Below are positions 47,235 through 55,404 of a stretch of DNA of 64,000 nucleotides, one piece after another (position 1 is the first letter of the stretch; each line of letters starts with the position of its first letter). Location of the stretch: contig BJHE01000008.1 of the NCBI GenBank assembly GCA_014191755.1, positions 1-64,000 of the forward strand, read 5' to 3'. Made by a program: the position numbers and the translations under genes. A model generated the notes under the pieces. The model was not told where the DNA came from. It saw nothing but the letters and a program-made list of their open reading frames with translations, and ran no database searches. This DNA comes from Cyanobium sp. Lineage in GTDB: Bacteria; Cyanobacteriota; Cyanobacteriia; PCC-6307; Cyanobiaceae.

Positions 47235-48184
47235 CAATGGCGGCCAATCTGCAGCAGCAGCCGATCCCTCCCCTCCCACTGATCGCAACGGTGGTCTCTG
47301 CATTGCTGACTTGGCTGTTGCTGTGGATGTTGATCCCATGGCTGAGGAGGCGGCTGCTCGATCAGCCCAACGCCCGAAGCTCCCACCGCATTCCCACCCC
47401 CCGGGGCGGCGGTGTGGTGTTCGTACTGGTCGGCAGCCTGCTCAGCCTCGCCCTAGGGGCAGGCACAAGTTCCTGGATCCCCCTGATCTGCTGTCCCCTG
47501 GCCCTGGTCGGCCTGCTGGATGATCGCTTTGACCTGCCTGCCGTTTGGCGCTATGCGGCCCAGGTCGCTACGGCGGGCGTGCTGGTAGCAATGGCGGCCG
47601 TGCCGCTGCCGATCTGGGCCCTGCCGTTGGTTCTGGTGGCGATCACGGCAGTGATCAACTTCACCAACTTCATGGATGGACTCGACGGTCTGGTAGCCCT
47701 GTGCGGAATCGTGCTGATGGCCTCGGTCGGACTTTGGCCCGTGGCCGGGGCCTTGCTGGGCTTCCTCGCCTGGAACTGGAGTCCGGCCAAGGTGTTCATG
47801 GGTGATGTAGGGAGCACCTGGATCGGGGCTGTGTTTGCAGGCATGGTGCTGCAGCAACCTGGTCCGTGGGAGGCCATCTCCTTGCTGCTGGTGAGCTTCC
47901 CACTGCTGGGAGATGCCCTGATCTGCGTGCTACGCCGGCTGCGGGCAGGCCAGCCCGTGTTCCAGGCCCACCGCCTGCATCTGTTCCAAAGGCTGCAGCG
48001 TGGAGGCTGGCCCCATGCGAAGGTTGCATTTGTGTACGGAGGTGCCACCACGCTCCTTGCATTGGCACGACCGTTCGGAAACGCTGCGACACTGATCCCT
48101 TTGATCGGCGCTGAAATGCTCATCGCGCTGTGGATGGAGCGCAACCAAGCCGTTTCTTTCCAAGATGAGGCGAAAACGGGGTAA
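47231..48184 (+). CDS. WecA/WbpL-type polyprenyl-phosphate sugar-1-phosphate transferase
   Basis: An integral membrane enzyme of the MraY/WecA superfamily, 317 residues with about nine to ten helices. It starts glycan assembly by moving an amino-sugar-1-phosphate from its UDP donor to undecaprenyl phosphate. Signature elements in order are HRIPTPRGGGVVFVL, ALVGLLDDRFDLP, INFTNFMDGLDGLVAL, SPAKVFMGDVGSTWIG and the cytosolic AHRLHLFQRL loop. It overlaps the SDR gene by four bases. The WbpM-like gene follows after 158 bases, so a new transcript may begin there. Confidence 0.9.
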   Translation: MTMAANLQQQPIPPLPLIATVVSALLTWLLLWMLIPWLRRRLLDQPNARSSHRIPTPRGGGVVFVLVGSLLSLALGAGTSSWIPLICCPLALVGLLDDRFDLPAVWRYAAQVATAGVLVAMAAVPLPIWALPLVLVAITAVINFTNFMDGLDGLVALCGIVLMASVGLWPVAGALLGFLAWNWSPAKVFMGDVGSTWIGAVFAGMVLQQPGPWEAISLLLVSFPLLGDALICVLRRLRAGQPVFQAHRLHLFQRLQRGGWPHAKVAFVYGGATTLLALARPFGNAATLIPLIGAEMLIALWMERNQAVSFQDEAKTG

Positions 48185-48342
48185 AGTGCTGAAATGACGC
48201 ATTTATTTGGATGGCTCCTCGGCAGCGAATACTTTCCAGCCGCCAAGCCTGCACCAGAAAGTGCTTAACTTTCGAATTCTAGATGTTTTAGGTATGAAGA
48301 TTTTCAAGGAGTTGGAGACTGAGTGAGTACCAACCCAGCATT
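48185..48342 (+). promoter_or_regulatory. Gap before the dehydratase-exosortase block
   Basis: This 158-base gap is the only wide break between the 24-48 kb run and the exosortase block. It is AT-rich in its second half (around 48265-48320), which suits a promoter, but no convincing -35/-10 pair stands out. A 24-codon open frame (48194-48268) lacks a clear ribosome site. Confidence 0.35.
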
Positions 48343-50448
48343 TTGCCCCCATCGCCAGATAACGAGAACAGCAAAATGAATTCTAAGCTGTCTTCACCAC
48401 CCAACCATTCCCCACCGAAGCGCCCTGCCCTTTCTTCCGATGCGCCGGCCGGAATCGCTGCCCGCAGCCGTCGCTGGCTCTGTTCAAGGCTGGCCAACAC
48501 GGTGCTGATCCGGCGCACGTATTTGGTGACCTTTGACGGTCTTTTGATCCTGGCAGCGTTTTATGGAGCCTTCGCCCTCCGCCTGCACGAAAAGGAAACC
48601 CTGAGCGCCACTGTCGCTTCCGTGCCTTGGCTACCTTGGCTGGCTCTTGTCAGCGGGCTACCCGTGTTGCTGTTCTCCGGTTGGTACCGGGGACTCACCC
48701 GCTACGCCGGTAGCCATTCGCTTTACGGCTTAATCCCCCGTGGCGTGGTAATGGTGCTGGTTTTGTTGATGGCGAACACACTTCTGGGCGGCGCACAACC
48801 GCCGCGTTCCTTCTGGATGTTGTATCTGTTGTTATTCTCGGGGGGGGCGATTTGCAGCCGCATAGTGCTGCGGGATGTTCTAGTTCGCCAGTTAGAGCGC
48901 GATAGCAGCAAACGCATTCCTGCTGATGAGACGGATGCAACCTTAATCTATGGGGCAGGCCATTCAGGCATGAATTTATTGAATGCCATTCGCAGTGATC
49001 GCCGCTTTCGCATTATCGGATTCCTCGATGACGACACCCAGCTCCATGGAAGAACACTCCAGAATCTCAAAATTCACAGTCCAACCCGTCTACATGCCCT
49101 GATCAAGGATCATGGTTTAAACAAAGTTTTGCTAGCCATGCCCTCCCTATCCAGGGAGCGGAAAAGACTTCTGGTCGATCAGCTCAGCCATCTCGGCTTG
49201 GAAGTGCTCTCGATCCCTTCCCTTGCACAGTTGGCAAACGGTCAACGAATCGTGAGCGACATCCAACCGGTGCTCATTGAAGATTTGCTAGGTCGGGAAC
49301 CAAGCAAACCTCTATCGCATCTCCTCCAGGAAAGCGTTAAAGGGAAATGCGTACTCGTGACCGGGGCTGGTGGCTCGATCGGCAGTGAGCTATGCAGACA
49401 AATCCTCGCTCTAGGAGCCAGAAAACTACTGTTGCTTGACTTGAATGAATACGTTCTCTACAGCATTGATAAAGAGCTGAGCTCTCAGAAATCAGGCATT
49501 GAAATCAGACCAATCCTTGGCGACGCGTCAGATGCAAACAGATTGACACTCATCTGTCGCGAGCATCAAGTACAAACCATTTTCCACGCAGCTGCATACA
49601 AACATGTGCCACTGGTTGAAGCCAATCTCTGCGCTGGGATTGCAAACAACCTACGCGCAACAAAATCGGTGATTCAAGCGGCCATCGAGGCTGATATCGA
49701 GCGTCTCACGCTGATTTCCACCGACAAAGCCGTCAGGCCAACCAATGCCATGGGAGCGAGCAAGAGGGTGTGTGAGCTGCTGATTCAGGCAGCGGCCGCA
49801 GATCTGGCTGGCCGGCAACCGGTGATGGCGATGGTGAGATTCGGAAACGTTCTTGGATCTTCAGGATCAGTGATCCCCCTCTTCCATGAGCAGATCTCCA
49901 AAGGAGGGCCAATCACCGTGACCCACCAAGCGATAACGCGCTACTTCATGACGATTCCCGAAGCCGTGCAGCTGGTGCTACAGGCAACCGGTATGGCCCG
50001 GGGCGGCGAACTCTTTCTACTAGATATGGGAGAACCGGTGAGAATTGCTGAATTGGCACGCCAGATGATTGAACTTTCTGGTCTTCGTGTCAGGGACGAA
50101 CTGAATCCCAATGGCGACATCGCGATTGAATACACAGGTTTACGGCCTGGCGAGAAACTTTACGAAGAACTTCTGATCAGCGCTCGCGATGAAGCCACCC
50201 AACACCCCCTGATTCGAAAAGCCAAAGAACCCAACCACAGCAGTTCCGAGCTAAGGCCCATGGTTGAAGCCCTGGAAGAGGCCTTGGACCGATGGGATGA
50301 GCAAGCTACAATAATGGCGCTGTCGAGGCTGGTTCCTGAATACAATAAAGACATGAAGATGCAACTAACAACCGCTGCAGCTAATGTAAACGGACTAGCA
50401 CCAGATACAACCCACCCCGCTTCCCCCAAGCTACCTACTGCTCCATGA
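48343..50448 (+). CDS. Membrane nucleoside-sugar 4,6-dehydratase (WbpM/CapD/PglF type)
   Basis: A 701-residue enzyme expected to convert UDP-GlcNAc to UDP-4-keto-6-deoxy-GlcNAc for the first sugar of the glycan. Four hydrophobic helices lie in residues 55-185. A first Rossmann-like domain has YGAGHSGMNLL, and the SDR domain starts with VTGAGGSIGSELCRQ. The catalytic site reads STDKAVRPTNAMGASKR, with Met in place of Tyr as is usual for the large WbpM group. ATG 48376 is an alternative start 11 codons in. From about 48.9 kb onward GC falls clearly below that of the preceding genes. It overlaps the exosortase gene by four bases. Confidence 0.93.
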   Translation: MPPSPDNENSKMNSKLSSPPNHSPPKRPALSSDAPAGIAARSRRWLCSRLANTVLIRRTYLVTFDGLLILAAFYGAFALRLHEKETLSATVASVPWLPWLALVSGLPVLLFSGWYRGLTRYAGSHSLYGLIPRGVVMVLVLLMANTLLGGAQPPRSFWMLYLLLFSGGAICSRIVLRDVLVRQLERDSSKRIPADETDATLIYGAGHSGMNLLNAIRSDRRFRIIGFLDDDTQLHGRTLQNLKIHSPTRLHALIKDHGLNKVLLAMPSLSRERKRLLVDQLSHLGLEVLSIPSLAQLANGQRIVSDIQPVLIEDLLGREPSKPLSHLLQESVKGKCVLVTGAGGSIGSELCRQILALGARKLLLLDLNEYVLYSIDKELSSQKSGIEIRPILGDASDANRLTLICREHQVQTIFHAAAYKHVPLVEANLCAGIANNLRATKSVIQAAIEADIERLTLISTDKAVRPTNAMGASKRVCELLIQAAAADLAGRQPVMAMVRFGNVLGSSGSVIPLFHEQISKGGPITVTHQAITRYFMTIPEAVQLVLQATGMARGGELFLLDMGEPVRIAELARQMIELSGLRVRDELNPNGDIAIEYTGLRPGEKLYEELLISARDEATQHPLIRKAKEPNHSSSELRPMVEALEEALDRWDEQATIMALSRLVPEYNKDMKMQLTTAAANVNGLAPDTTHPASPKLPTAP

Positions 50449-51365
50449 TTCAACTATTAAGCCATATTCCGCCAGGTCTTAAGGCCAAAATTCCGGCCAT
50501 ACCACCTGCAACGCCCCGCAATTTATGGCTTCTGCTGACAGCGGCTGTGGCCACACAAAATCTGGCTGCCTTCCAAAGCAGTCAGGATGAAAACATCACG
50601 GTGTTTGCAGCCTTGATCTGGGGAGGGGCTTTGATCTGCTTGGAAGACCAACTAGAAACGCTGGACCCAAACCCTCAATGGACCGGCTTGATCGCTGGAA
50701 CGACTCTTCTGAGCTGGGTAATCGCTCGCACATCGATCATCCTGCATTGGGATGGGATGATTTTCATCTTACCTCTGATTGGTTGCATCGCTTTAGCCCT
50801 GCTATGTGAACCTATCAAAGGAATTGGAAGATTTCGCGACTCGCTCCTTTGTTTGCTGATGCTTCCAGCATTCAACGTGGTTATGAAGCTGATTCCCGAT
50901 GGTCCATTGAGTGTTTTAACCGCACACCTGAGTGGCTTCTGGCTTGGCATCCTGGGATTCGAGAATATTGTACGCAATAAAACCGTTCTTATGCCGACCG
51001 GGGGAGTTGAGGTCTTGCCGGCATGCAATGGTGTTGACATGATTGCACAGGTTATCTGCATCGCTGTGATCTTCCAGCTTGCCTTTCCACTAAGGTCCTT
51101 TCTAAGCCGCGTCATTGTTTTTTCCCTTGCTCCTGTGATCGGCCTTGCAAGTAACACCATACGGATTGCCATCCTGGCCCTCTGCGTGGCCAATGGCAAT
51201 GGTAAGGGCAGCGGATTGTTTAGCTTCTTTCATGACAGCATTGGATCATTAGTTTTTTCAGGTTTTTCTGTGTTCATTTTCGGTATTCTCTACATGCGAT
51301 TGTTAGAGCGAGAGCTCCCCCCACTGCCTGCAGTTCTCCATGACCAGACATCCCATCATGAATGA
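50445..51365 (+). CDS. crtA: Cyanoexosortase A
   Basis: Exosortases are multi-helix inner-membrane transpeptidase-like proteins that recognise C-terminal PEP-CTERM-type signals on exported proteins. They are usually linked with exopolysaccharide synthesis. This 306-residue protein has about eight helices. All three catalytic residues are present: Cys194 in PACNGVDM, Arg240 in SNTIRIAIL and His263 in FFHDSIGS. The arrangement and neighbours match cyanoexosortase A as I recall it. It overlaps the dehydratase gene by four bases, and the associated-protein gene starts 26 bases before its end. No substrate with a PEP-CTERM tail was found in the window. Confidence 0.9.
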   Translation: MIQLLSHIPPGLKAKIPAIPPATPRNLWLLLTAAVATQNLAAFQSSQDENITVFAALIWGGALICLEDQLETLDPNPQWTGLIAGTTLLSWVIARTSIILHWDGMIFILPLIGCIALALLCEPIKGIGRFRDSLLCLLMLPAFNVVMKLIPDGPLSVLTAHLSGFWLGILGFENIVRNKTVLMPTGGVEVLPACNGVDMIAQVICIAVIFQLAFPLRSFLSRVIVFSLAPVIGLASNTIRIAILALCVANGNGKGSGLFSFFHDSIGSLVFSGFSVFIFGILYMRLLERELPPLPAVLHDQTSHHE

Positions 51366-52041
51366 TCGGATCGTCAGCAAGAAGCAATTACGTTTAATCT
51401 ATTCCATCCTAGCGGCAATTGCTTCTGTTGCCGCCACAAAATCATTGATCTGGCCCCGCTGGCCCGAGGCCAGACCACTGAATCAACAAGCGATTACGGA
51501 AACATTGAATGCGGCCGGCCTCCGTGCAACTCCACTCAAACCATTGGCAGCCAAACGCAGTGCAGAGCTCGCCACATCAGCCGTCATCGGGTATTCTCTT
51601 GATGATGGACTTGAACTCAGACTGATGAGGGGAAAGGCGCGTAAACGGTTTAACTTTCAGACTGCATTCCTATCAACAAGTCACCCTGAGCTGCAGCTCA
51701 AACAAAGACAACTGTCAGCTGGCCCGCCCCCCTATGCCATCGGTCTTGTTTCAAGCCAACCAGCACTGCAAACCTGCCTTGTCCAAGAGAGTCAAGCGTC
51801 AATGGATTTTGGCGTGACAAGAGAAGAACTTTCGGCACTAGTGGACCGTGCAAATCAATCCAGGTGGAGAAGATTGAAGTCTATTATTGGCCTGCAGTCA
51901 AATCGAACTTATGAATGCATTCTGCTTCAAGCTAAAAACACCAAGGAGTTACCTGCATTGACCGAAAATTCAACATGGCTACGTATACTCAAGATTCTAC
52001 GACCTGCTCTGCAATCAGGATCAAACAAGTCAAGCCTGTGA
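51340..52041 (+). CDS. Cyanoexosortase A system-associated protein
   Basis: A 233-residue protein anchored by one N-terminal helix (LIYSILAAIASVAATKSLIW), with the rest predicted to be periplasmic. This is the layout of the small protein that follows cyanoexosortase A in many cyanobacteria (EpsI-like or TIGR04153-type, from memory). A role in assisting exosortase or exopolysaccharide steps is presumed but not shown. ATG 51340 overlaps the exosortase gene by 26 bases; ATG 51358 would shorten it by six residues and overlap by eight. Base composition is AT-rich, like the exosortase gene. Confidence 0.75.
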   Translation: MTRHPIMNDRIVSKKQLRLIYSILAAIASVAATKSLIWPRWPEARPLNQQAITETLNAAGLRATPLKPLAAKRSAELATSAVIGYSLDDGLELRLMRGKARKRFNFQTAFLSTSHPELQLKQRQLSAGPPPYAIGLVSSQPALQTCLVQESQASMDFGVTREELSALVDRANQSRWRRLKSIIGLQSNRTYECILLQAKNTKELPALTENSTWLRILKILRPALQSGSNKSSL

Positions 52042-52090
52042 CCGATCATCAAATTTGAAGCCACTATTACAACTTTCCGAAGAAGGTGTC

Positions 52091-52612
52091 ATGGGTCTAC
52101 TTGATCGTCTATTGCGTCAAAACACTCCAGCTACCAGACAAACAATTCCCCAGCAGAGCCGGCCACTGATTTACAGCTGGATCCAGAGTGGCAAGTTTGC
52201 GATCGGTCCGATGCCCCAGACAGCTGAGCAGTGGCTGCAGTTAGAACAAGCGGGATTCAGAAGCCGATTCAGCTGTTGTTATCCCGAAGAAGAGATCTTT
52301 GCAACTGCTCCTAATTCGTGGCTATGTGATCGGGTATCCCTGCCGGACCATCGGCGCCAAGAATTAATGAAACCGGAGCAACTCGCTAAGGCCCTGCTCC
52401 AAGCGGAGACAGTGATTGAATCGCAGCCGGCCACCTACCTGCATTGCTTTGCTGGACGGGAACGTTCACCCTTGGTCGCCGTTGGTTTGGTGGCCCGACT
52501 TAAGGGAGTTGATGTGCTCACGGCCTTAGAACGTGTGCGTCTCTGCCATCCATCCGCTTCTCCAATATTCAGCGACTTGGATAAACTTGAACAGCTGTTG
52601 AAAACAATGTAA
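52091..52612 (+). CDS. Dual-specificity-type Cys-x5-Arg protein phosphatase
   Basis: A 173-residue protein with the phosphatase loop HCFAGRERS: nucleophile Cys119 and Arg125 fit the Cys-x5-Arg motif. An upstream Asp-containing stretch (CDRVSLPDHRRQ) could supply the general acid. The fold resembles small dual-specificity/tyrosine phosphatases of the TIGR/DSP group, not the low-molecular-weight Wzb type. I chose ATG 52091, preceded by AGAAGG, over the TTG at 52055. It is the last gene of the exosortase block and faces the convergent Wzc-type kinase gene 131 bases on. This makes Wzc its likely substrate. Confidence 0.8.
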   Translation: MGLLDRLLRQNTPATRQTIPQQSRPLIYSWIQSGKFAIGPMPQTAEQWLQLEQAGFRSRFSCCYPEEEIFATAPNSWLCDRVSLPDHRRQELMKPEQLAKALLQAETVIESQPATYLHCFAGRERSPLVAVGLVARLKGVDVLTALERVRLCHPSASPIFSDLDKLEQLLKTM

Positions 52613-52743
52613 AGATAACCAAGCAAGATTGGTATCGACTGCTTAGATTTAGAGACTAGCTCAGCGACGGAAATGAAGCAACTTCAACCAACAATCGGCA
52701 AAAAATTCACGGGAAGTCCGATAGATTTGTTGTCCAATAAATT

Positions 52744-55260
52744 CTATCCCTTCGGATGGTTAGCCTGATCCGATGGCTCCGTGCCATTGACTTGATTAGC
52801 ATCATTACCATTACCAGACTTCAGCTTTGACTGGCGCAACTCGCGGGAGACGCCCTCTTCATGGTAACGCTGAACGGCAGCACTACTACCGTCGCTAATA
52901 TAACGATCTGTGACATAAGAATCACGGTAGCCGCGCACCAAGTTACCAACATCACGGGCATAACGTCCAAGTCCTTCACCGTTTTTGCCATAAGTTGAAG
53001 AGGAACCGCTGTCATTGGCATAGGCATAGTGGTAGTAGTATCCATATTCATAACCATAATCATTCAGGCGGCTTGGGAAGTTCACTTGATTACAGATCAG
53101 CCCCAACACATCAACACCGGTGGCCTTGATTCGGCGACAGGCCTGTGGAGCCAATTCACGGCTAACCTTGCCAAGACCAACGAGGAATAAAATCCCATCC
53201 AGTTTTTCGCCAAGCAGAATCGGGTCAGAGAGCATCAGACAGGGTGGAGCATCAAACAGCACCATATCGTATTCAGTGAGAGCGCGAATTTCATTGACAA
53301 CTTCTTGGGCGCGGGTTGAGTTCAACAATTTCGCTGGGTCTGGCGGTTTCGGCCCAGCGGGTAAGATATCAAGATTATCTTGGATCGGTTGAATCAATGA
53401 CTTCAACGGCACCGAAGAGTTGGTAAGTATGGTTGAAAAGCCCTCCCCATTAGCCAATCCGAGGTAGCGGGTCTGCATCGGGAGACGCATATCAGCATCC
53501 ACCACGAGAACCTTGAGGCCAAGGTCGGCAAGGGTACGAGCAAAGATGGTGACAGCTGTCGATTTACCTTCGCCTTGGGTCGATGAAGTCACGGCGACAA
53601 GGCGAATGTCCCGATCGGAACGAAGCAGTCGGAAAGTGGTGAACAAACTGCGAAGTGATTCCTTGATGGCAAAGCGTTCACTAGCGCTCATCTTGGATAT
53701 ACTGGTCGAAACATCCACCCCAGACTCAAGGGGAAGATAAGGAATTAAACCCAGAACTGGTAATTGCAATTCTCTTTCCGTTTCCATCGGAGTATGGAAT
53801 ACGTTGTCAGTACGCTCGCGAAGGATCGCTGCACCCAGGCCAGAAACTAGACCGAGCATCAGGGCGCGCAGCAAATTACTTTGAAGATTTGGTTCAACAG
53901 GGATTTCGTTAAACTCCGCCGGAGCAATCACTTGCCAGGGAGAGGTGGAGCGGGCCCGCTGGAGCCGATAATTATCACGAGCAATCAAATAACTGGAATA
54001 ATTTTCTCGAGCAGATTTTAGATTTGAAGCCAACTCTTCATATTTTTTCATCAGAGAAGGGCTGTTCTTGAAGTTCTCATTCAACAGCAAGATCTGCCGG
54101 TTAAGTTCATCCTGCTGGGATTCGTTGGCAAATAATTGTGCCTTGATCGCATCGGTAGCCTGCTTTCGAACAACTGGGAGAATGGCATCGCGTTGGGCGA
54201 GTATGGATTGAACGATTGGGGAATCATCTTTGTACACAGCTCGAGCGTTAGCAAGCTTCTGTTCAAACTCATCAAGAGTCTCATTTGGAGTGGTTTGTCC
54301 TGCCCCGATTTCATTGCTATCATTGGCATCACTCCTTCCAGGAATCACGGTACCTTGGCGGCCCAATTGCTGGATCGGCGTCGGCGCTCCACTGGGTGTC
54401 CAATTAAGGCGTCCGGACTGGACGGAGGCAAGCTTGCTTTTTAAATCGTTGTGCTCGACTTGCAGAGCCATAGATTTTGCTACCAAATCGTCTCGATTTG
54501 ACACGATTTTTTCAGCTAAGCCGCTAGGATCCAAAACGTTGTATTTTTGCCGAAAATCAAGAAGCTGAGCCTCTAATTTGGTAACATTGTTGCGAAGCCT
54601 AGGTGCTTGCTGCTCAAGAAATTCTACCCCAGAATTTAGAGTAGACTCTCGCTGCGACTTTGAAAATTTTGTGTAATCCTTAGACAATTCATTTAAGATT
54701 AAACGTCCCTTAGCTGGATCGCGCCACCGTAGATTGACATTTAAAACCTCTTCAACGTTTCCGGCAGGAGCGATCGAAAGATTGGAAATCAAGTCATTAA
54801 TCGAAACTCCCATCCGATCAGCCACCGGCTTAACAAGCAGAGGGGATCTCATCAGTACAATCAGACTGGGAACATCATTTTTTTGGGTTTGCCGAGCAAT
54901 GGTTTCTAGCTTGCTTTCACCACCTCGTGAAGCCTCCATTTCAAAAGGGTTGCTGATCTGGATTTGAAATCCACCCTCATAAACAGGCGAAAAAATCCTT
55001 TGGCGCAAAGTGTTCAGGGCCAGCGCCCCGGAAACCAAGCCAAAAGTGAGAAGGAAAACACCCTGGCGTCGTTTGATCGTCCTGATCAACCCCTTGATGC
55101 CCCCTCCGCCGTCCCCCTCCGCTGGGGCCAAAGGAGACGGTGAAAGGCCGAGATCAAATCCCTGATACCGGGCACCGGGCTGGGCACCAGCCAATAAAGC
55201 CTCTGATCCGGGCTGGTTACCGCCGGGGAGGGGTTGGCGGGAGGCGCCCGTGAGTGTCAC
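52744..55260 (-). CDS. wzc: Wzc-type bacterial tyrosine autokinase, polysaccharide co-polymerase
   Basis: An 838-residue inner-membrane protein that controls chain length and export of surface polysaccharide. Two membrane helices frame a long periplasmic coiled-coil region: VFLLTFGLVSGALALNTL near residue 70 and LLRALMLGLVSGLGAAIL near 465. The cytosolic BY-kinase domain has Walker A SSTQGEGKST near 560, Walker A' VLVVDADMRLP and Walker B MVLFDAPP. The Tyr-rich cluster (NDYGYEYGYYYHYAY, about 731-748) is the expected autophosphorylation site. A long Ser/Asn/Gly tail of about 85 residues follows it. It is divergent from the Wza-type gene and convergent with the phosphatase gene. Confidence 0.95.
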   Translation of the reverse strand: MTLTGASRQPLPGGNQPGSEALLAGAQPGARYQGFDLGLSPSPLAPAEGDGGGGIKGLIRTIKRRQGVFLLTFGLVSGALALNTLRQRIFSPVYEGGFQIQISNPFEMEASRGGESKLETIARQTQKNDVPSLIVLMRSPLLVKPVADRMGVSINDLISNLSIAPAGNVEEVLNVNLRWRDPAKGRLILNELSKDYTKFSKSQRESTLNSGVEFLEQQAPRLRNNVTKLEAQLLDFRQKYNVLDPSGLAEKIVSNRDDLVAKSMALQVEHNDLKSKLASVQSGRLNWTPSGAPTPIQQLGRQGTVIPGRSDANDSNEIGAGQTTPNETLDEFEQKLANARAVYKDDSPIVQSILAQRDAILPVVRKQATDAIKAQLFANESQQDELNRQILLLNENFKNSPSLMKKYEELASNLKSARENYSSYLIARDNYRLQRARSTSPWQVIAPAEFNEIPVEPNLQSNLLRALMLGLVSGLGAAILRERTDNVFHTPMETERELQLPVLGLIPYLPLESGVDVSTSISKMSASERFAIKESLRSLFTTFRLLRSDRDIRLVAVTSSTQGEGKSTAVTIFARTLADLGLKVLVVDADMRLPMQTRYLGLANGEGFSTILTNSSVPLKSLIQPIQDNLDILPAGPKPPDPAKLLNSTRAQEVVNEIRALTEYDMVLFDAPPCLMLSDPILLGEKLDGILFLVGLGKVSRELAPQACRRIKATGVDVLGLICNQVNFPSRLNDYGYEYGYYYHYAYANDSGSSSTYGKNGEGLGRYARDVGNLVRGYRDSYVTDRYISDGSSAAVQRYHEEGVSRELRQSKLKSGNGNDANQVNGTEPSDQANHPKG

Positions 55261-55404
55261 GTCGAGTAGGGAATACAGATTCAGTCATCTTAAGCCCCTC
55301 GTCCCTGATGCGACGCAACAAAAAGAGCCCTTCACGTTCTGGCACCCTTGAACTCCCTAGCCACGGGACCCGTTTAGACTGGGAAGCCGGTTCCGAATTT
55401 TCGC
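55261..55404. promoter_or_regulatory. Divergent promoter region of wzc and the wza-like gene
   Basis: This 144-base gap separates the divergent kinase and export genes and must hold their promoters. TTGAAC at 55348-55353 and TTAGAC at 55373-55378 form a weak -35/-10 pair toward the export gene, with 19 bases between them. No clear operator repeat is seen. Confidence 0.3.

Noticed and set aside
47551..48246. Reverse frame of 231 codons opposite the WecA-like gene
   Set aside because: Basic low-complexity composition and position antisense to a clear membrane enzyme.
48194..48268. 24-codon open frame in the gap before the dehydratase
   Set aside because: No ribosome site and no recognisable features; too short to support from sequence alone.
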